Source of the DNA: an uncultured Lactobacillus sp.
GTDB lineage: Bacteria; Bacillota; Bacilli; Lactobacillales; Lactobacillaceae
Length of the DNA stretch: 38,593 nucleotides
Direction of reading: 5' to 3'
NCBI GenBank assembly: GCA_945971245.1
Contig: CAMFOZ010000003.1
Span: 1-38,593, forward strand
Shown piece after piece: positions 26,544 through 35,745 of this stretch. Positions within the stretch are counted from its first letter, which is position 1. Every line of letters begins with the position of its first letter. The position numbers and the translations under genes were made by a program. The notes under the pieces were generated by a model. It saw nothing but the letters and a program-made list of their open reading frames with translations, was not told the DNA's origin and searched no databases.

Positions 26544-28118
26544 TTAGTTCTTCTTGTTCTTCTTCAGTCCTAAGCCGGCAAGTGCGGCGCCAATCAGGCC
26601 AAAGATACCAGCGCTGGCTTGGTAAATACCACCGTTAGCAGTTTGTGGTAATTCAGAGTTGTCGCCTTGGCCATTCCCAGTGCCTTGATCAGCGTTCTGG
26701 CCTTGGACTTGGCCACCTTGGCCGTTGCCGTTTTGACCATTGTTGCCTTGACCAGGTTGCTGTCCGCTTTGACTAGTAGGACCATTTTTCGGTGTCCGGG
26801 CATTCCTGTAGGTAATGTAGTAGTCGTAATTGCCGTTGTTGTTCCGGCCATCCCCGTCTGTGTTAAAGTTGGTACTGTCATCTACAGTACTGATGGTGAC
26901 TTCAACAGATTGCCCGTTCTTAAGAACACCGTCCTTTGGCTTCTCAGAACTACTGAAGAGGGTGCTGTTGCCACCTTCAAATGTTGCACCGTCGTTATCA
27001 ATTTGAACATTAGCCGGTGTAACAATGACGCTGGCATTCCGAACAGAACCGGCACCATTCTTCTTGATGGCAGCAATCAGTTGGCTAACACTCTGGTAAA
27101 CCTGTTGCTGACTGTTAGAGCTGGAACTATTGCTGTTTGTTTGGCTATTTTCACTATTAGTAGCAGGCTGACTGTTACCATTATCAGATGAACCGCCATT
27201 GTTCTGAGCATCCCCCGTCTGGCTGTCAGAAGCACCACTAGAGGCATTGCCGTTTGCTTCACTGGCATTTGTACCAGGATTGTCTTTGGAGCCCTTAGAA
27301 GAGCTGTCAGAGGCTTTCTTGGAGGAACTGTTAGAAGCAGAGCTTAGATCAGTGTCAGTTCCACTATTAGAAGCTTTAGAACTATCACTACCACCGTTGG
27401 AACTAATAAGTGCGCCTGATGGGTCCGATTCCTTGCCACTGGATGAGATGACTGCTGAGTTCTGGTTGGAGTCGTCCTTCTTTGATGAAGCACTACTTGA
27501 TGATGCGCTGCTACTACTTTGACTGGACGAACTGCTTTGGCTTTGAGCATCTTTTTGCTCCTTCTGCTGTTGAGCAGCCTTCAGGAGGTCGTTAGCAGTT
27601 ACACCAGAGATAGTACCCAGAGTCTTACCACTGCTGTCCTTGACCGTAATAGTTAGGTTGTCGTTCATCAATTGGTCGTTATCAAGAGCACTCTTGTTCA
27701 GGTCAATCTTGAACTTAGCATTGTTCTGGTCGTCTGTCTTCTTAACATCCCCAGAACTGACATCAGTCTGGCTATTGCCGCTGTTGTCGTCATCCCCATC
27801 AGTCTTAACGTCGTAAGAAGCGTCATTAAGCGATGAAGAACCTTCTTTGGTGACGTCACCGTTAGGCACAGTGATAGAGATGGTCTTAGTGCCGTCATCA
27901 TTATCCTTCACGGAGATCTTCAAGTCGTCGTTGATCTTGGCCTTACCCTTGGTGGTCTGGATCGTAACGTTTGAAGCATCCGAAGCGCTGTCAGCACTTG
28001 CCAGAACAGGTGATGCCACGAGGACACCACTGACAAGCATGGCAGCCAATGCTGATTTAGAAACGCTAGTGAGTTTCACTTTCTCAGCCTTCTTTCTAAA
28101 TATTTTGGCTTCCACCAA
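26544..28118 (-). CDS. Secreted Ser/Asn-rich cell-wall protein with LPQTA sorting signal
   Basis: Signal peptide SVSKSALAAMLVSGVLVASPVLASADS, Ser-rich stalk, C-terminal LPQTANGG-TM-KKNKKN. Confidence 0.8.
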   Translation of the reverse strand: MVEAKIFRKKAEKVKLTSVSKSALAAMLVSGVLVASPVLASADSASDASNVTIQTTKGKAKINDDLKISVKDNDDGTKTISITVPNGDVTKEGSSSLNDASYDVKTDGDDDNSGNSQTDVSSGDVKKTDDQNNAKFKIDLNKSALDNDQLMNDNLTITVKDSSGKTLGTISGVTANDLLKAAQQQKEQKDAQSQSSSSSQSSSSASSSSASSKKDDSNQNSAVISSSGKESDPSGALISSNGGSDSSKASNSGTDTDLSSASNSSSKKASDSSSKGSKDNPGTNASEANGNASSGASDSQTGDAQNNGGSSDNGNSQPATNSENSQTNSNSSSSNSQQQVYQSVSQLIAAIKKNGAGSVRNASVIVTPANVQIDNDGATFEGGNSTLFSSSEKPKDGVLKNGQSVEVTISTVDDSTNFNTDGDGRNNNGNYDYYITYRNARTPKNGPTSQSGQQPGQGNNGQNGNGQGGQVQGQNADQGTGNGQGDNSELPQTANGGIYQASAGIFGLIGAALAGLGLKKNKKN

Positions 28119-28223
28119 TAAATTAATTATACCAAGTTATTTTAGTAATTTTAACGGAGTGGGTGAGCTAGATAGGCTACCGTCAGTCCAATCAGTGCAA
28201 CAAATGATACAAGAGCGATCATG

Positions 28224-28529
28224 TTAGACATCAGGGACATCATAACGATGCTTGCCTCCTTTCCCATTTTCTACATCGCGTTCTGAAATACGTTGTTTAA
28301 TATCGAGCGTCATTTTATTTTCCAGGTTAACAAGCTTGGCCATTACGGCTGAAGAATTGCGAATCTGGGCTACTTCGTCGTTGGTGAGTGTCTTCCCTGC
28401 AAACACCTTCTTATCCAGCTTGGAAATACTGTCTGCGTGGGCTTGACTGATGCGGACAAAGGCCTCATGCATCCCCTGCAGATAAGCATTATCGACAAGC
28501 TTTTGGATCTCCTCATCTTTCATGAGCAA
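28224..28529 (-). CDS. Small unknown protein
   Basis: 101 aa, helical, within operon 2. Confidence 0.5.
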   Translation of the reverse strand: MLMKDEEIQKLVDNAYLQGMHEAFVRISQAHADSISKLDKKVFAGKTLTNDEVAQIRNSSAVMAKLVNLENKMTLDIKQRISERDVENGKGGKHRYDVPDV

Positions 28530-28728
28530 TCTTCCTTCCTACGGTGACAATTGCTGCTAGCAAGGCGAAGACCATCAAAAACTGGGTTAACGTGTGGTGA
28601 TCAACGTACATGAAGGAGACTAGCAGAGCAATCATCAGTACTACAGAAATAGTAACCAGTGCTAGAACAAATTGTTCTAAGATACTTGCGTGGCTAATAG
28701 TTAATCGCCCCAGCCAGATAAAGAGCAA
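28513..28728 (-). CDS. Small two-TM membrane protein
   Basis: 71 aa; overlaps the next gene by 17 nt. Confidence 0.5.
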   Translation of the reverse strand: MLFIWLGRLTISHASILEQFVLALVTISVVLMIALLVSFMYVDHHTLTQFLMVFALLAAIVTVGRKIAHER

Positions 28729-28870
28729 CTAGTGCAATGCAGAATACCAGCAGTGTAAATGACAATACTGGGAAGATGTTCCGACCAAGCCATGGAGCTT
28801 TGCGGACACCGTTTCCTTGAATGTGTGCGTCTGGTCCATAAGTGCGATTGTTATTTTCGTTGTTTCCCAT
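28694..28870 (-). CDS. 58-aa single-TM protein missed by the ORF track
   Basis: MGNNENNNRTYGPDAHIQGNGVRKAPWLGRNIFPVLSFTLLVFCIALVALYLAGAINY, fits between neighbouring genes. Confidence 0.6.
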   Translation of the reverse strand: MGNNENNNRTYGPDAHIQGNGVRKAPWLGRNIFPVLSFTLLVFCIALVALYLAGAINY

Positions 28871-29168
28871 GTGTATGTGATCCCCCTTTTCTTGCTTTAA
28901 CTTTTCGACAGATGTAAATGCTAACCAAGATTAGCGTGATGATTAAGCAAACCCCCAGTCCGGAAATAGTCAGTGGCCCAAAGACGTTCCAGTAGTGTTG
29001 ACTGATTGTAAGGCTGAATGGATCCAGGTGTGAGGTTAATTGCCCCAACCCGGCTAAAGTCGTCAGCAAACTGGCAAGGTAAATACCCGCCAGCCAGATA
29101 ACACTAGTTGGACATTCTTTGTATGAATTTTCCACTGAACTGGTCACTTTAATCACCACCTTTACCAT
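28851..29168 (-). CDS. Small two-TM membrane protein
   Basis: Hydrophobic segments; a GTG start at 29147 behind AAAGGTGG is an alternative. Confidence 0.5.
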   Translation of the reverse strand: MVKVVIKVTSSVENSYKECPTSVIWLAGIYLASLLTTLAGLGQLTSHLDPFSLTISQHYWNVFGPLTISGLGVCLIITLILVSIYICRKVKARKGGSHTHGKQRK

Positions 29169-29340
29169 ACAAGTGGTATGAATGACACCATGAATGTAAT
29201 TTATGACATTGTAACGGTTACCCTTCCCACTTGATTGATTACTTTTAACACTCTCCTCACGTTAATTAGTGATATTGCTGATGCATAAATTAATAGGAAC
29301 AGTGGTAACTATTCCACTACAAGTTGACAATATGCACATT

Positions 29341-29373
29341 AATAGAGGCGAAGCCAAAAGCCTCGCCTCTATT
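29341..29373 (-). terminator. Terminator after the metalloprotease gene
   Basis: AATAGAGGCGA...TCGCCTCTATT, 11-bp stem. Confidence 0.75.
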
Positions 29374-29404
29374 CTAACAAAAGAAAATGTTACATAAAGT
29401 AATT

Positions 29405-30109
29405 CTAGCCGTACATTTCATGAACAGCATTCACGTCCATGCTGGTGATACCCGTTCTGGGGTTAGCTGGAATCATAACTGAGTTAGCGTGCTGGTCAGC
29501 ATGATCAAGCCCAATAGCGTGGCCAAGTTCGTGTTCAGCAACCCACATCCGGTATTCCCGACTACTGTTAGCCAGCTTATTAATGTCTAGGGAGCTTTCC
29601 GCGTGGCTCAAGATCTTATTACTAGGGTCATACTCTGTGTTAGTCTGCCCCAGTTCTTCAGAGATAGCAGCTCCGTAGTCTTGATCATCGGCGGAGAGAT
29701 CCTTGTCATCAGCCACAATATCCGCGTCCTGGTCATGGTCAGTTAGCTGAAAGTTAATCGCACCGGTCTTGTTCCAGGCGTTAATAGCATCATCGAAGGC
29801 TTGCTTGGTCCGTGGATCTGTTGACGTGATTGCAACGGTGACATTCTTGTTGGGCCACTTGTAGCCCTCCAGGGGTGTAGCGTCATTACTATTGCTCTGC
29901 TGTGTTTGGTTAGCTTGCTGACTAGCCATACCCGGTGTACCTGCTGAAGAAGAACTGGAAGATGAACTACCAGCCTCTTGCTGAGGTCCCAGCTGTCTAA
30001 CTACAGAGGCTGGGACATACTGGTGTAATGGGTTCCTTGTATCATCTACTGCGTCAGCTGCAAAGAAAATGAGGGCGAAGATTAGTAGATAATTTAGTAT
30101 GCGTCGCAT
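29405..30109 (-). CDS. Exported matrixin-like (M10-type) zinc metalloprotease
   Basis: HELGHAIGLDH zinc site and downstream SVMIP Met-turn-like motif; N-terminal signal/TM. Confidence 0.85.
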   Translation of the reverse strand: MRRILNYLLIFALIFFAADAVDDTRNPLHQYVPASVVRQLGPQQEAGSSSSSSSSAGTPGMASQQANQTQQSNSNDATPLEGYKWPNKNVTVAITSTDPRTKQAFDDAINAWNKTGAINFQLTDHDQDADIVADDKDLSADDQDYGAAISEELGQTNTEYDPSNKILSHAESSLDINKLANSSREYRMWVAEHELGHAIGLDHADQHANSVMIPANPRTGITSMDVNAVHEMYG

Positions 30110-30177
30110 TGCTTCAACACCTCCCTACTCAAAAGGACGAGCCTATTTGACCCGCCCTTTTCTTGACTATTTCGTCT

Positions 30178-31458
30178 TTATTGCTTAGTTCCGTTGTTAG
30201 CAAAGTATTGCATGTTCTGAGTAAGAATGTAGTGGAACTTAGTCTGTTGCTGACCCAAGACGTGCTTGCTGAAGCGAGCTTTAGATAGCCGCTTGTAGTT
30301 GGCTTCCTGTGATGTGATCGAGTCGTTCAAGGACTTAATTTCATCGTCCATACCAGCTTTACCTTCAGAAGCTGTCTTATCTTGTGGGTTGATCTTCAAC
30401 CGGTGGTTGTATTCAGCCCGCGTTGACTTAGCTTCCTTCAGTTTTGTCTTATTAGAGTTGATCTGGTGCTGGATGTGGTTCAAATTATGCTTGACGAAGA
30501 GGTGGTCAACCATCAGGCGCTCGTTGTCGCCCCAGTTAACATCCGTGTGCTTAGCAGAGTAAGGGTTCAACCGAACATAGTACATAGGAATGGCACCCTT
30601 AGCATTTGGATTGGATGAACTGTTAGCTGCTGTATTTCCACTCTCAGAATCAGTAGTGGAACCCGTGGCCAACTGAGCAGTAATTGATTGGTCGATACTG
30701 TCATCAGAAGTATCCGTATCCGTACTACCTTCCAGGTCTTCCTGGGTAACCATGTGCCCAGCATCAACAATAATTACAACAATGGCTTCATTTGGCAACT
30801 TGTGCTTACTGTTGACCTGCAGGACGGCGTTACCATCGGTACCAAAGAACCCGTACTTAACTTTCAGATCTTGAATCGGATAACCATTAGGAGCAACCAC
30901 CCAAAGCTTGTACTTCTTACCGAAAGAACTCATCTGGGTGTGGGCATCATCGTCATAACCAATCGAAGCAGCCATTTGCTTGCCGTCTTTACTCAAAGCC
31001 ACACTCTTCAGAGTTAAGACACCCTTAGGCTGCCCTTTGAACAGTGGCAACTGAGTATTGTTCGGCATGGCTAAACGGCCTTGAGCAACCTTATACTCAT
31101 GGTTCTCCCAGCCCATATAACTGAAGCCACCTGCCATCAGCAGACAGCTAATCATGAAGAGAATCGGCATATAACGGAACAACCGTACGTCCGGGAAAAC
31201 ATGCTCTTTTTCAGCAACACGGACAACCTCATTCTTCTTACCTTTTTTATTTTTCTTTTCAATTTTTTTCTGCTTCTTCTCAGCTTTCTTAACACGTCGG
31301 CGTTCTTTCCAGCTGAGCTTATGGCCAGTATCCTTACTGGCATTATTTTGTTGTTTAGCGGCCTGTTTCTTGGCCTTTTCTAGTTGTTTAGCTTTCTTTT
31401 TGCTTTCTTTGAGCTTGCGCTTTTCTGCCTTTGTGAGCCTGTTGCCACTTCCAAACAA
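30178..31458 (-). CDS. Lys-rich-N-terminus single-TM protein of the transfer operon
   Basis: TTG start at 31458 lies behind GGAGG (ORF track 31473); TM MPILFMISCLLMAGGFSYMG. Confidence 0.6.
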   Translation of the reverse strand: MFGSGNRLTKAEKRKLKESKKKAKQLEKAKKQAAKQQNNASKDTGHKLSWKERRRVKKAEKKQKKIEKKNKKGKKNEVVRVAEKEHVFPDVRLFRYMPILFMISCLLMAGGFSYMGWENHEYKVAQGRLAMPNNTQLPLFKGQPKGVLTLKSVALSKDGKQMAASIGYDDDAHTQMSSFGKKYKLWVVAPNGYPIQDLKVKYGFFGTDGNAVLQVNSKHKLPNEAIVVIIVDAGHMVTQEDLEGSTDTDTSDDSIDQSITAQLATGSTTDSESGNTAANSSSNPNAKGAIPMYYVRLNPYSAKHTDVNWGDNERLMVDHLFVKHNLNHIQHQINSNKTKLKEAKSTRAEYNHRLKINPQDKTASEGKAGMDDEIKSLNDSITSQEANYKRLSKARFSKHVLGQQQTKFHYILTQNMQYFANNGTKQ

Positions 31459-32185
31459 GATATTCGCCTCCAATGTAAATTACAGCCGCGCTGGCAATCC
31501 CCAACACAATCACAGAAGGGTTAGTGCTATCGTCCATTAACAGGACGGAAATAGTATTGTCGTAATGCTGATAGGCACTCAGTAAGTCGTATAAACGACT
31601 AGCAGTAAACCCGGTCATACTGGTGAATGTTTGCCAGCCAAGTTGGTAGTGATAAACAATACCAGTTTCAATGATATATGGGGCCATCGTCCAGAAATAA
31701 TACCAGTTGTTTCGCTTCAACCAGCCTTGACGGTAGTTTAACCACAGCATTCCTACCATCACTAAAGCTAGTAAGGCGTATTCAGCATAGTAGTTACCGG
31801 TAATCAGCTGGAGAATGTGCTTGACATTGCTCCGGGTAAGCTTAGCATATTGAGCCATCGTCGCTTGGTCCACGAAGGTAAGTAACCCATTAATAGCCAT
31901 TAAACCACCTAATTGCCCAAGCCAGAACCAGAGGTGTGACTTAGGGCGGTGCTTGTAGCCAATTAAGAGAGCGACTCCACCAGCTGAAGCAATCAGGACG
32001 GCAACCAAAATGATCCAGTCCATCGGGTGCTTTAGCTGCATGAAATTAAGCGATGTTCGTCCACGATAGGTAAGAATTTCTGCAAATATGATGGTGATTA
32101 GCAGGTATACCCAGGCGTATAGCAACACCCAACCAGTTACCGACATTCCTTTGCGGAATCGGCCTTTCCTAAAATGTAAATTCAC
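31388..32185 (-). CDS. Polytopic membrane protein
   Basis: Multiple TM helices; directly follows the sortase gene. Confidence 0.65.
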   Translation of the reverse strand: MNLHFRKGRFRKGMSVTGWVLLYAWVYLLITIIFAEILTYRGRTSLNFMQLKHPMDWIILVAVLIASAGGVALLIGYKHRPKSHLWFWLGQLGGLMAINGLLTFVDQATMAQYAKLTRSNVKHILQLITGNYYAEYALLALVMVGMLWLNYRQGWLKRNNWYYFWTMAPYIIETGIVYHYQLGWQTFTSMTGFTASRLYDLLSAYQHYDNTISVLLMDDSTNPSVIVLGIASAAVIYIGGEYLVWKWQQAHKGRKAQAQRKQKES

Positions 32186-32188
32186 TCA

Positions 32189-32962
32189 TTACGCACCTTC
32201 TTTTAGATTGTAGTGCATTGATAGAGCGTGAAGCACGTTATTTGGTACATCGGACCAGTTCCATTGCTTAACCAGCTTGGCATGAGTATCAATTCGATAT
32301 TGATCGGATGGAAAAAGACAAGTAATTAGGTTTAGTTCTGCCTGCTCAGTATTCTTCCGGACACTCGTATCTTTCTCATCCAGAGTCCGTTGATTATCAA
32401 CCTGGTACTCATAGACACCTTGGTCATTAGCCAAGTAGATTGGCGTACCGTTGAGCCAGCCATTATCCTGCTTCTTCCCGTTAACCAGGTAAGGAGCATC
32501 TTTGTTTATATACTGCTGCAGTGGACTCAGCATACTCTTGCCGTCGTTATAGTTATGAGCTACCAGGACATAGTTACCGTTGCCCATAGCAGTATCAACT
32601 TCAATATTCTGATCATTAACGGCTCGCATCTGTTGAGCACCCTTGCTTAAAGCCTGCTCACTGTATGGCTGATTATAGATTGGTAAACTGATGTTCAAAC
32701 TAGGAATAGCAATGCTTCCTAGACGGTGAACATCCTTAGCCCCCGTCATCGGTTCCATTACTTTCCGCTGGACAGCTTCCGGGTTAATTGTGATCTGGTC
32801 TTGCACACGAGCTCGTGCTTTACGCTGCGATCTCTGCTGATGATGAACGAGAGTTTGACGGACATTGCCGACGTTATCGGCATAAGCCCAATAGCCCCCA
32901 CTTGCGATTGTCATTGTTAAGGTAACCGCAATGGCAATATTAGCAATACGACTAGCTTTCAA
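32189..32962 (-). CDS. Sortase (class A-like)
   Basis: N-terminal TM, catalytic VLVAHNY, LITC and YRI motifs. Confidence 0.88.
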   Translation of the reverse strand: MKASRIANIAIAVTLTMTIASGGYWAYADNVGNVRQTLVHHQQRSQRKARARVQDQITINPEAVQRKVMEPMTGAKDVHRLGSIAIPSLNISLPIYNQPYSEQALSKGAQQMRAVNDQNIEVDTAMGNGNYVLVAHNYNDGKSMLSPLQQYINKDAPYLVNGKKQDNGWLNGTPIYLANDQGVYEYQVDNQRTLDEKDTSVRKNTEQAELNLITCLFPSDQYRIDTHAKLVKQWNWSDVPNNVLHALSMHYNLKEGA

Positions 32963-33045
32963 ACACTCTCATCTCCCTTTGTAATAGATACAGTCGTCGT
33001 TATTTCTAACTGTTATTAATTTTACGCCGAATAGTTTGTCATTAA

Positions 33046-33084
33046 AAGCGGGGCCACAGGCTTAATTGGCTAGTAGCTCCGCTT
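33046..33084 (-). terminator. Terminator after the 581-aa gene
   Basis: AAGCGGGGC...GCTCCGCTT. Confidence 0.6.
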
Positions 33085-33119
33085 ATTTTACTTATTTATT
33101 TGATTGGCTTATCAATTGC

Positions 33120-34865
33120 TTACAGCCGTTCTTCAAGCTGCTCTGGGGTAATTGTGCTCCGAATACACTGAAGCGCCCATGGCAGTGTTTTAATGGTCAT
33201 TCGTCCTAAGAAAGCAGGATTAACACCAGCGTCTTGGCATCGATCTTCCAGAATGCTTTGAGCAGCGTGGATCATGTCTGGAGCCAGTTGAGCATCGTAG
33301 AACTGGTTGGCCAGATTCTGGTCGTAGACTTCTTCGATAATGTTTTTAGCAGTTGCCAACTCGTCAACACCTGGGTTGGTGTCGTAGGCTTCACTAAACA
33401 TATCGGCAATGTCACTTTCAGACGCCATAGTGTCAAGAACTTCGCCATAATCAGGTTCAGATCCACTGAGAGTGTCAATATCTTCAACTGTAAGGTCGTG
33501 ATTTGACAGCCAGACTACCAAGCCGTTGTGAATTACGTCCTGAATTGTACCGTAGAAGTGGTTACGCATTCGTTCAATAGAGTCATCCTTAGCTGGCTTT
33601 CCGGAGTTCAACTCATCCAGAATAGTCTGAGCCATGCTTTCCTTGCTAACGTTAGTGGTAACGGCATCACGGTCAGTTGGAACCTTCTGACTGATCAACT
33701 TGCGAACCTTAATTAATTGGTCCTCAGTTAGATGCTGATCCTGTGATTGTGCCAGTGCCTTTACACTTAAGAAGTAGAGCCGCCGAACTTGCTCAGCCAA
33801 ACGTTTCAATGAAGAGCCTAATTGATATGTGATTACATCGCTGTGGCTCTGAAGCCAGGTTTCTGCAAACTGGTTCAGGTCATCAGCCTCGACATTATTC
33901 CTGTAGGCACTCAGGAGCATATCGGTTAAGTTGATGGTCCGGTTGTGTGCCATCATGTCAAACGACTGCTTAACATCGGCAAATTGGAAACTGATGTCTT
34001 GACTATCCAAAACTTCATCCTTTGCCCTTTCAACGGCGGCACTAACCGCCTTCTGAGCAATCATTTTGTCGTCAACATCATCGATTCTATCGCCACTAAC
34101 AAGAGCCTTAATCTTATCGGCTAGTTGACTCTCACTGGTCTGGCAAAGCTCAGCACCAAGACTATCAAGAGAAGACTTAACGTATTCTTGATCCCAACTA
34201 TCGTCTACTAGCTTATCAACCAATTCGTTAGCGTCTTGCTTGGCGGCAGCAACCTGTTCTGGGCGCCAGATACCACGATCAATCTTGTGAGTAAGCCAAT
34301 CAGCAATACCCTCAACTCCCCGATCAAATAGAACATCTGGCGTGTCCAGAAGAATGCGTTGGCGTAACTCGTAACTAGTCATGTAGTCGTCAACGGCCAT
34401 CTTGGCTTGTCCTTTGAACCATGCAGCCCGAGCAGCTAACTTGGCTTGCTGGTGTTTACCCCAAGCCTGGTATCCGTTGCTTATAAATGCATTATGAATT
34501 CGATCTTCGATAATCCGGTTGAGTTTGGCCACCATTGATCCACTGTATTGCTTGAAACTCGTTAGTGCCTTTTCAACATTATCCAGGTCACCGTACTGGT
34601 ACTGGAAGTACGTTAATGCCACGGTTGGCAGAAGTTGCTTGACCCATTCCTCAATGTCGTAAGAATCGTAATTCTTCTCAGCTGCCTTATCAATCAATTT
34701 CTGCTTAAAACTTGGTAACTGGTCAGCAATGAATTTTTCGTCTGTGTGGATCTTATCATCCTGAACCTGGTTAGCAGACAAAAAGTCCTTGTAGGTTTGG
34801 TGAACTACATCCTGCATTAGCGTTTCGTTCAATGTAACTTCGTCGGTTGCTTGATCTTTATCCAT
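33120..34865 (-). CDS. Acidic, predicted all-helical protein of unknown function
   Basis: 581-aa ORF, RBS, no recognised motif. Confidence 0.6.
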   Translation of the reverse strand: MDKDQATDEVTLNETLMQDVVHQTYKDFLSANQVQDDKIHTDEKFIADQLPSFKQKLIDKAAEKNYDSYDIEEWVKQLLPTVALTYFQYQYGDLDNVEKALTSFKQYSGSMVAKLNRIIEDRIHNAFISNGYQAWGKHQQAKLAARAAWFKGQAKMAVDDYMTSYELRQRILLDTPDVLFDRGVEGIADWLTHKIDRGIWRPEQVAAAKQDANELVDKLVDDSWDQEYVKSSLDSLGAELCQTSESQLADKIKALVSGDRIDDVDDKMIAQKAVSAAVERAKDEVLDSQDISFQFADVKQSFDMMAHNRTINLTDMLLSAYRNNVEADDLNQFAETWLQSHSDVITYQLGSSLKRLAEQVRRLYFLSVKALAQSQDQHLTEDQLIKVRKLISQKVPTDRDAVTTNVSKESMAQTILDELNSGKPAKDDSIERMRNHFYGTIQDVIHNGLVVWLSNHDLTVEDIDTLSGSEPDYGEVLDTMASESDIADMFSEAYDTNPGVDELATAKNIIEEVYDQNLANQFYDAQLAPDMIHAAQSILEDRCQDAGVNPAFLGRMTIKTLPWALQCIRSTITPEQLEERL

Positions 34866-34884
34866 TTTATGGCCCTCTTCCTTA

Positions 34885-35127
34885 CTACAACCACTTTGGA
34901 CGGTTCTTATCAGTCATGGGGACAACACTCTTACCAGTGTCACCGTCAAGTAAAGGAATATTTCCTTGCTTAGCCCAGCGACGAACTGTTGATGCGGTAA
35001 AGCCAGTCTTTTTAGCAGCTGCCTGAACAGTTACAACTTCCTGCTTGTTAAATGCATTTCGCAAACGCATGATACGTTGCTCCTTAGCCTCGTTACTAGC
35101 GAGACCCATGTTATTCAAACTATTCAC
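34885..35127 (-). CDS. Small helix-turn-helix protein (MerR/excisionase-like)
   Basis: VQAAAKKTGFTASTVRRWAKQGNIPL. Confidence 0.7.
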   Translation of the reverse strand: MNSLNNMGLASNEAKEQRIMRLRNAFNKQEVVTVQAAAKKTGFTASTVRRWAKQGNIPLLDGDTGKSVVPMTDKNRPKWL

Positions 35128-35238
35128 GATATAGTCTCCTTTCTAAAATTAATCCTCTTTAATTTTACCAAGGCTCACCGCCCAGAAAGCCCGGCAATTC
35201 ATTACCGGGATGAATGGGCTTAATGGTGAGCCGTTTGT

Positions 35239-35652
35239 TTATTTTATCCTTGCGGATCGTTGCATTTGAGTTTCAATGTAGTTGGCTACAATTTGCTTTG
35301 AAACATTGCCCGCGGTTGCCATGAAGTAACTAGGTGACCAAAGATGGCCTCCGTATAGTAATTGCTTAGTTTCCGGGTAGGCTTTGAACCAATCACGGGC
35401 TGAAACACCCTTGATAGCTTTAACAGCGCTAGCTGGGGCCATTAGCGGAGGAAATGAAATTAGTAGATGAATATGTTCTGGCATCACTTCCATGTGTTCA
35501 ATCTCAATCCCACGCTGTTCACAAATCCTTTTTAGAATGTCTTTCATCGCTGTCCGCTGCTGATTGCTAGTGAAGATCTCCTTGCGGTACTTCGTAACGC
35601 ACACCAAATGATAGTTAAAGTCGTAAACATTAGTCCGATTATGTTTAAGCAT
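35239..35652 (-). CDS. tnpA: IS200/IS605 Y1 transposase TnpA
   Basis: HUH motif EHIHLLISF, catalytic-tyrosine region NYIETQ; start MLKHNRTNVYDF behind GGAGG. Confidence 0.92.
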   Translation of the reverse strand: MLKHNRTNVYDFNYHLVCVTKYRKEIFTSNQQRTAMKDILKRICEQRGIEIEHMEVMPEHIHLLISFPPLMAPASAVKAIKGVSARDWFKAYPETKQLLYGGHLWSPSYFMATAGNVSKQIVANYIETQMQRSARIK

Positions 35653-35745
35653 ATGAATTGCCTCCTTCCCTTTAATAACACGCATTTATTATATCATGAT
35701 ATACAGCATTATGATATAATCGAAGCAGAAAGCGAGGTGAAAATT

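Noticed and set aside
28152-28231. Possible small TM peptide MSNMIALVSF...ALIGLTVAYLAHPLR after the 101-aa gene
   Set aside because: As given, the frame stops after 12 codons (MSNMIALVSFVH*); a one-base indel would be needed, too speculative.
35172-35232. Long nested hairpin as a terminator of tnpA
   Set aside because: No U-tract; position and AAAG guide fit the IS left end better.
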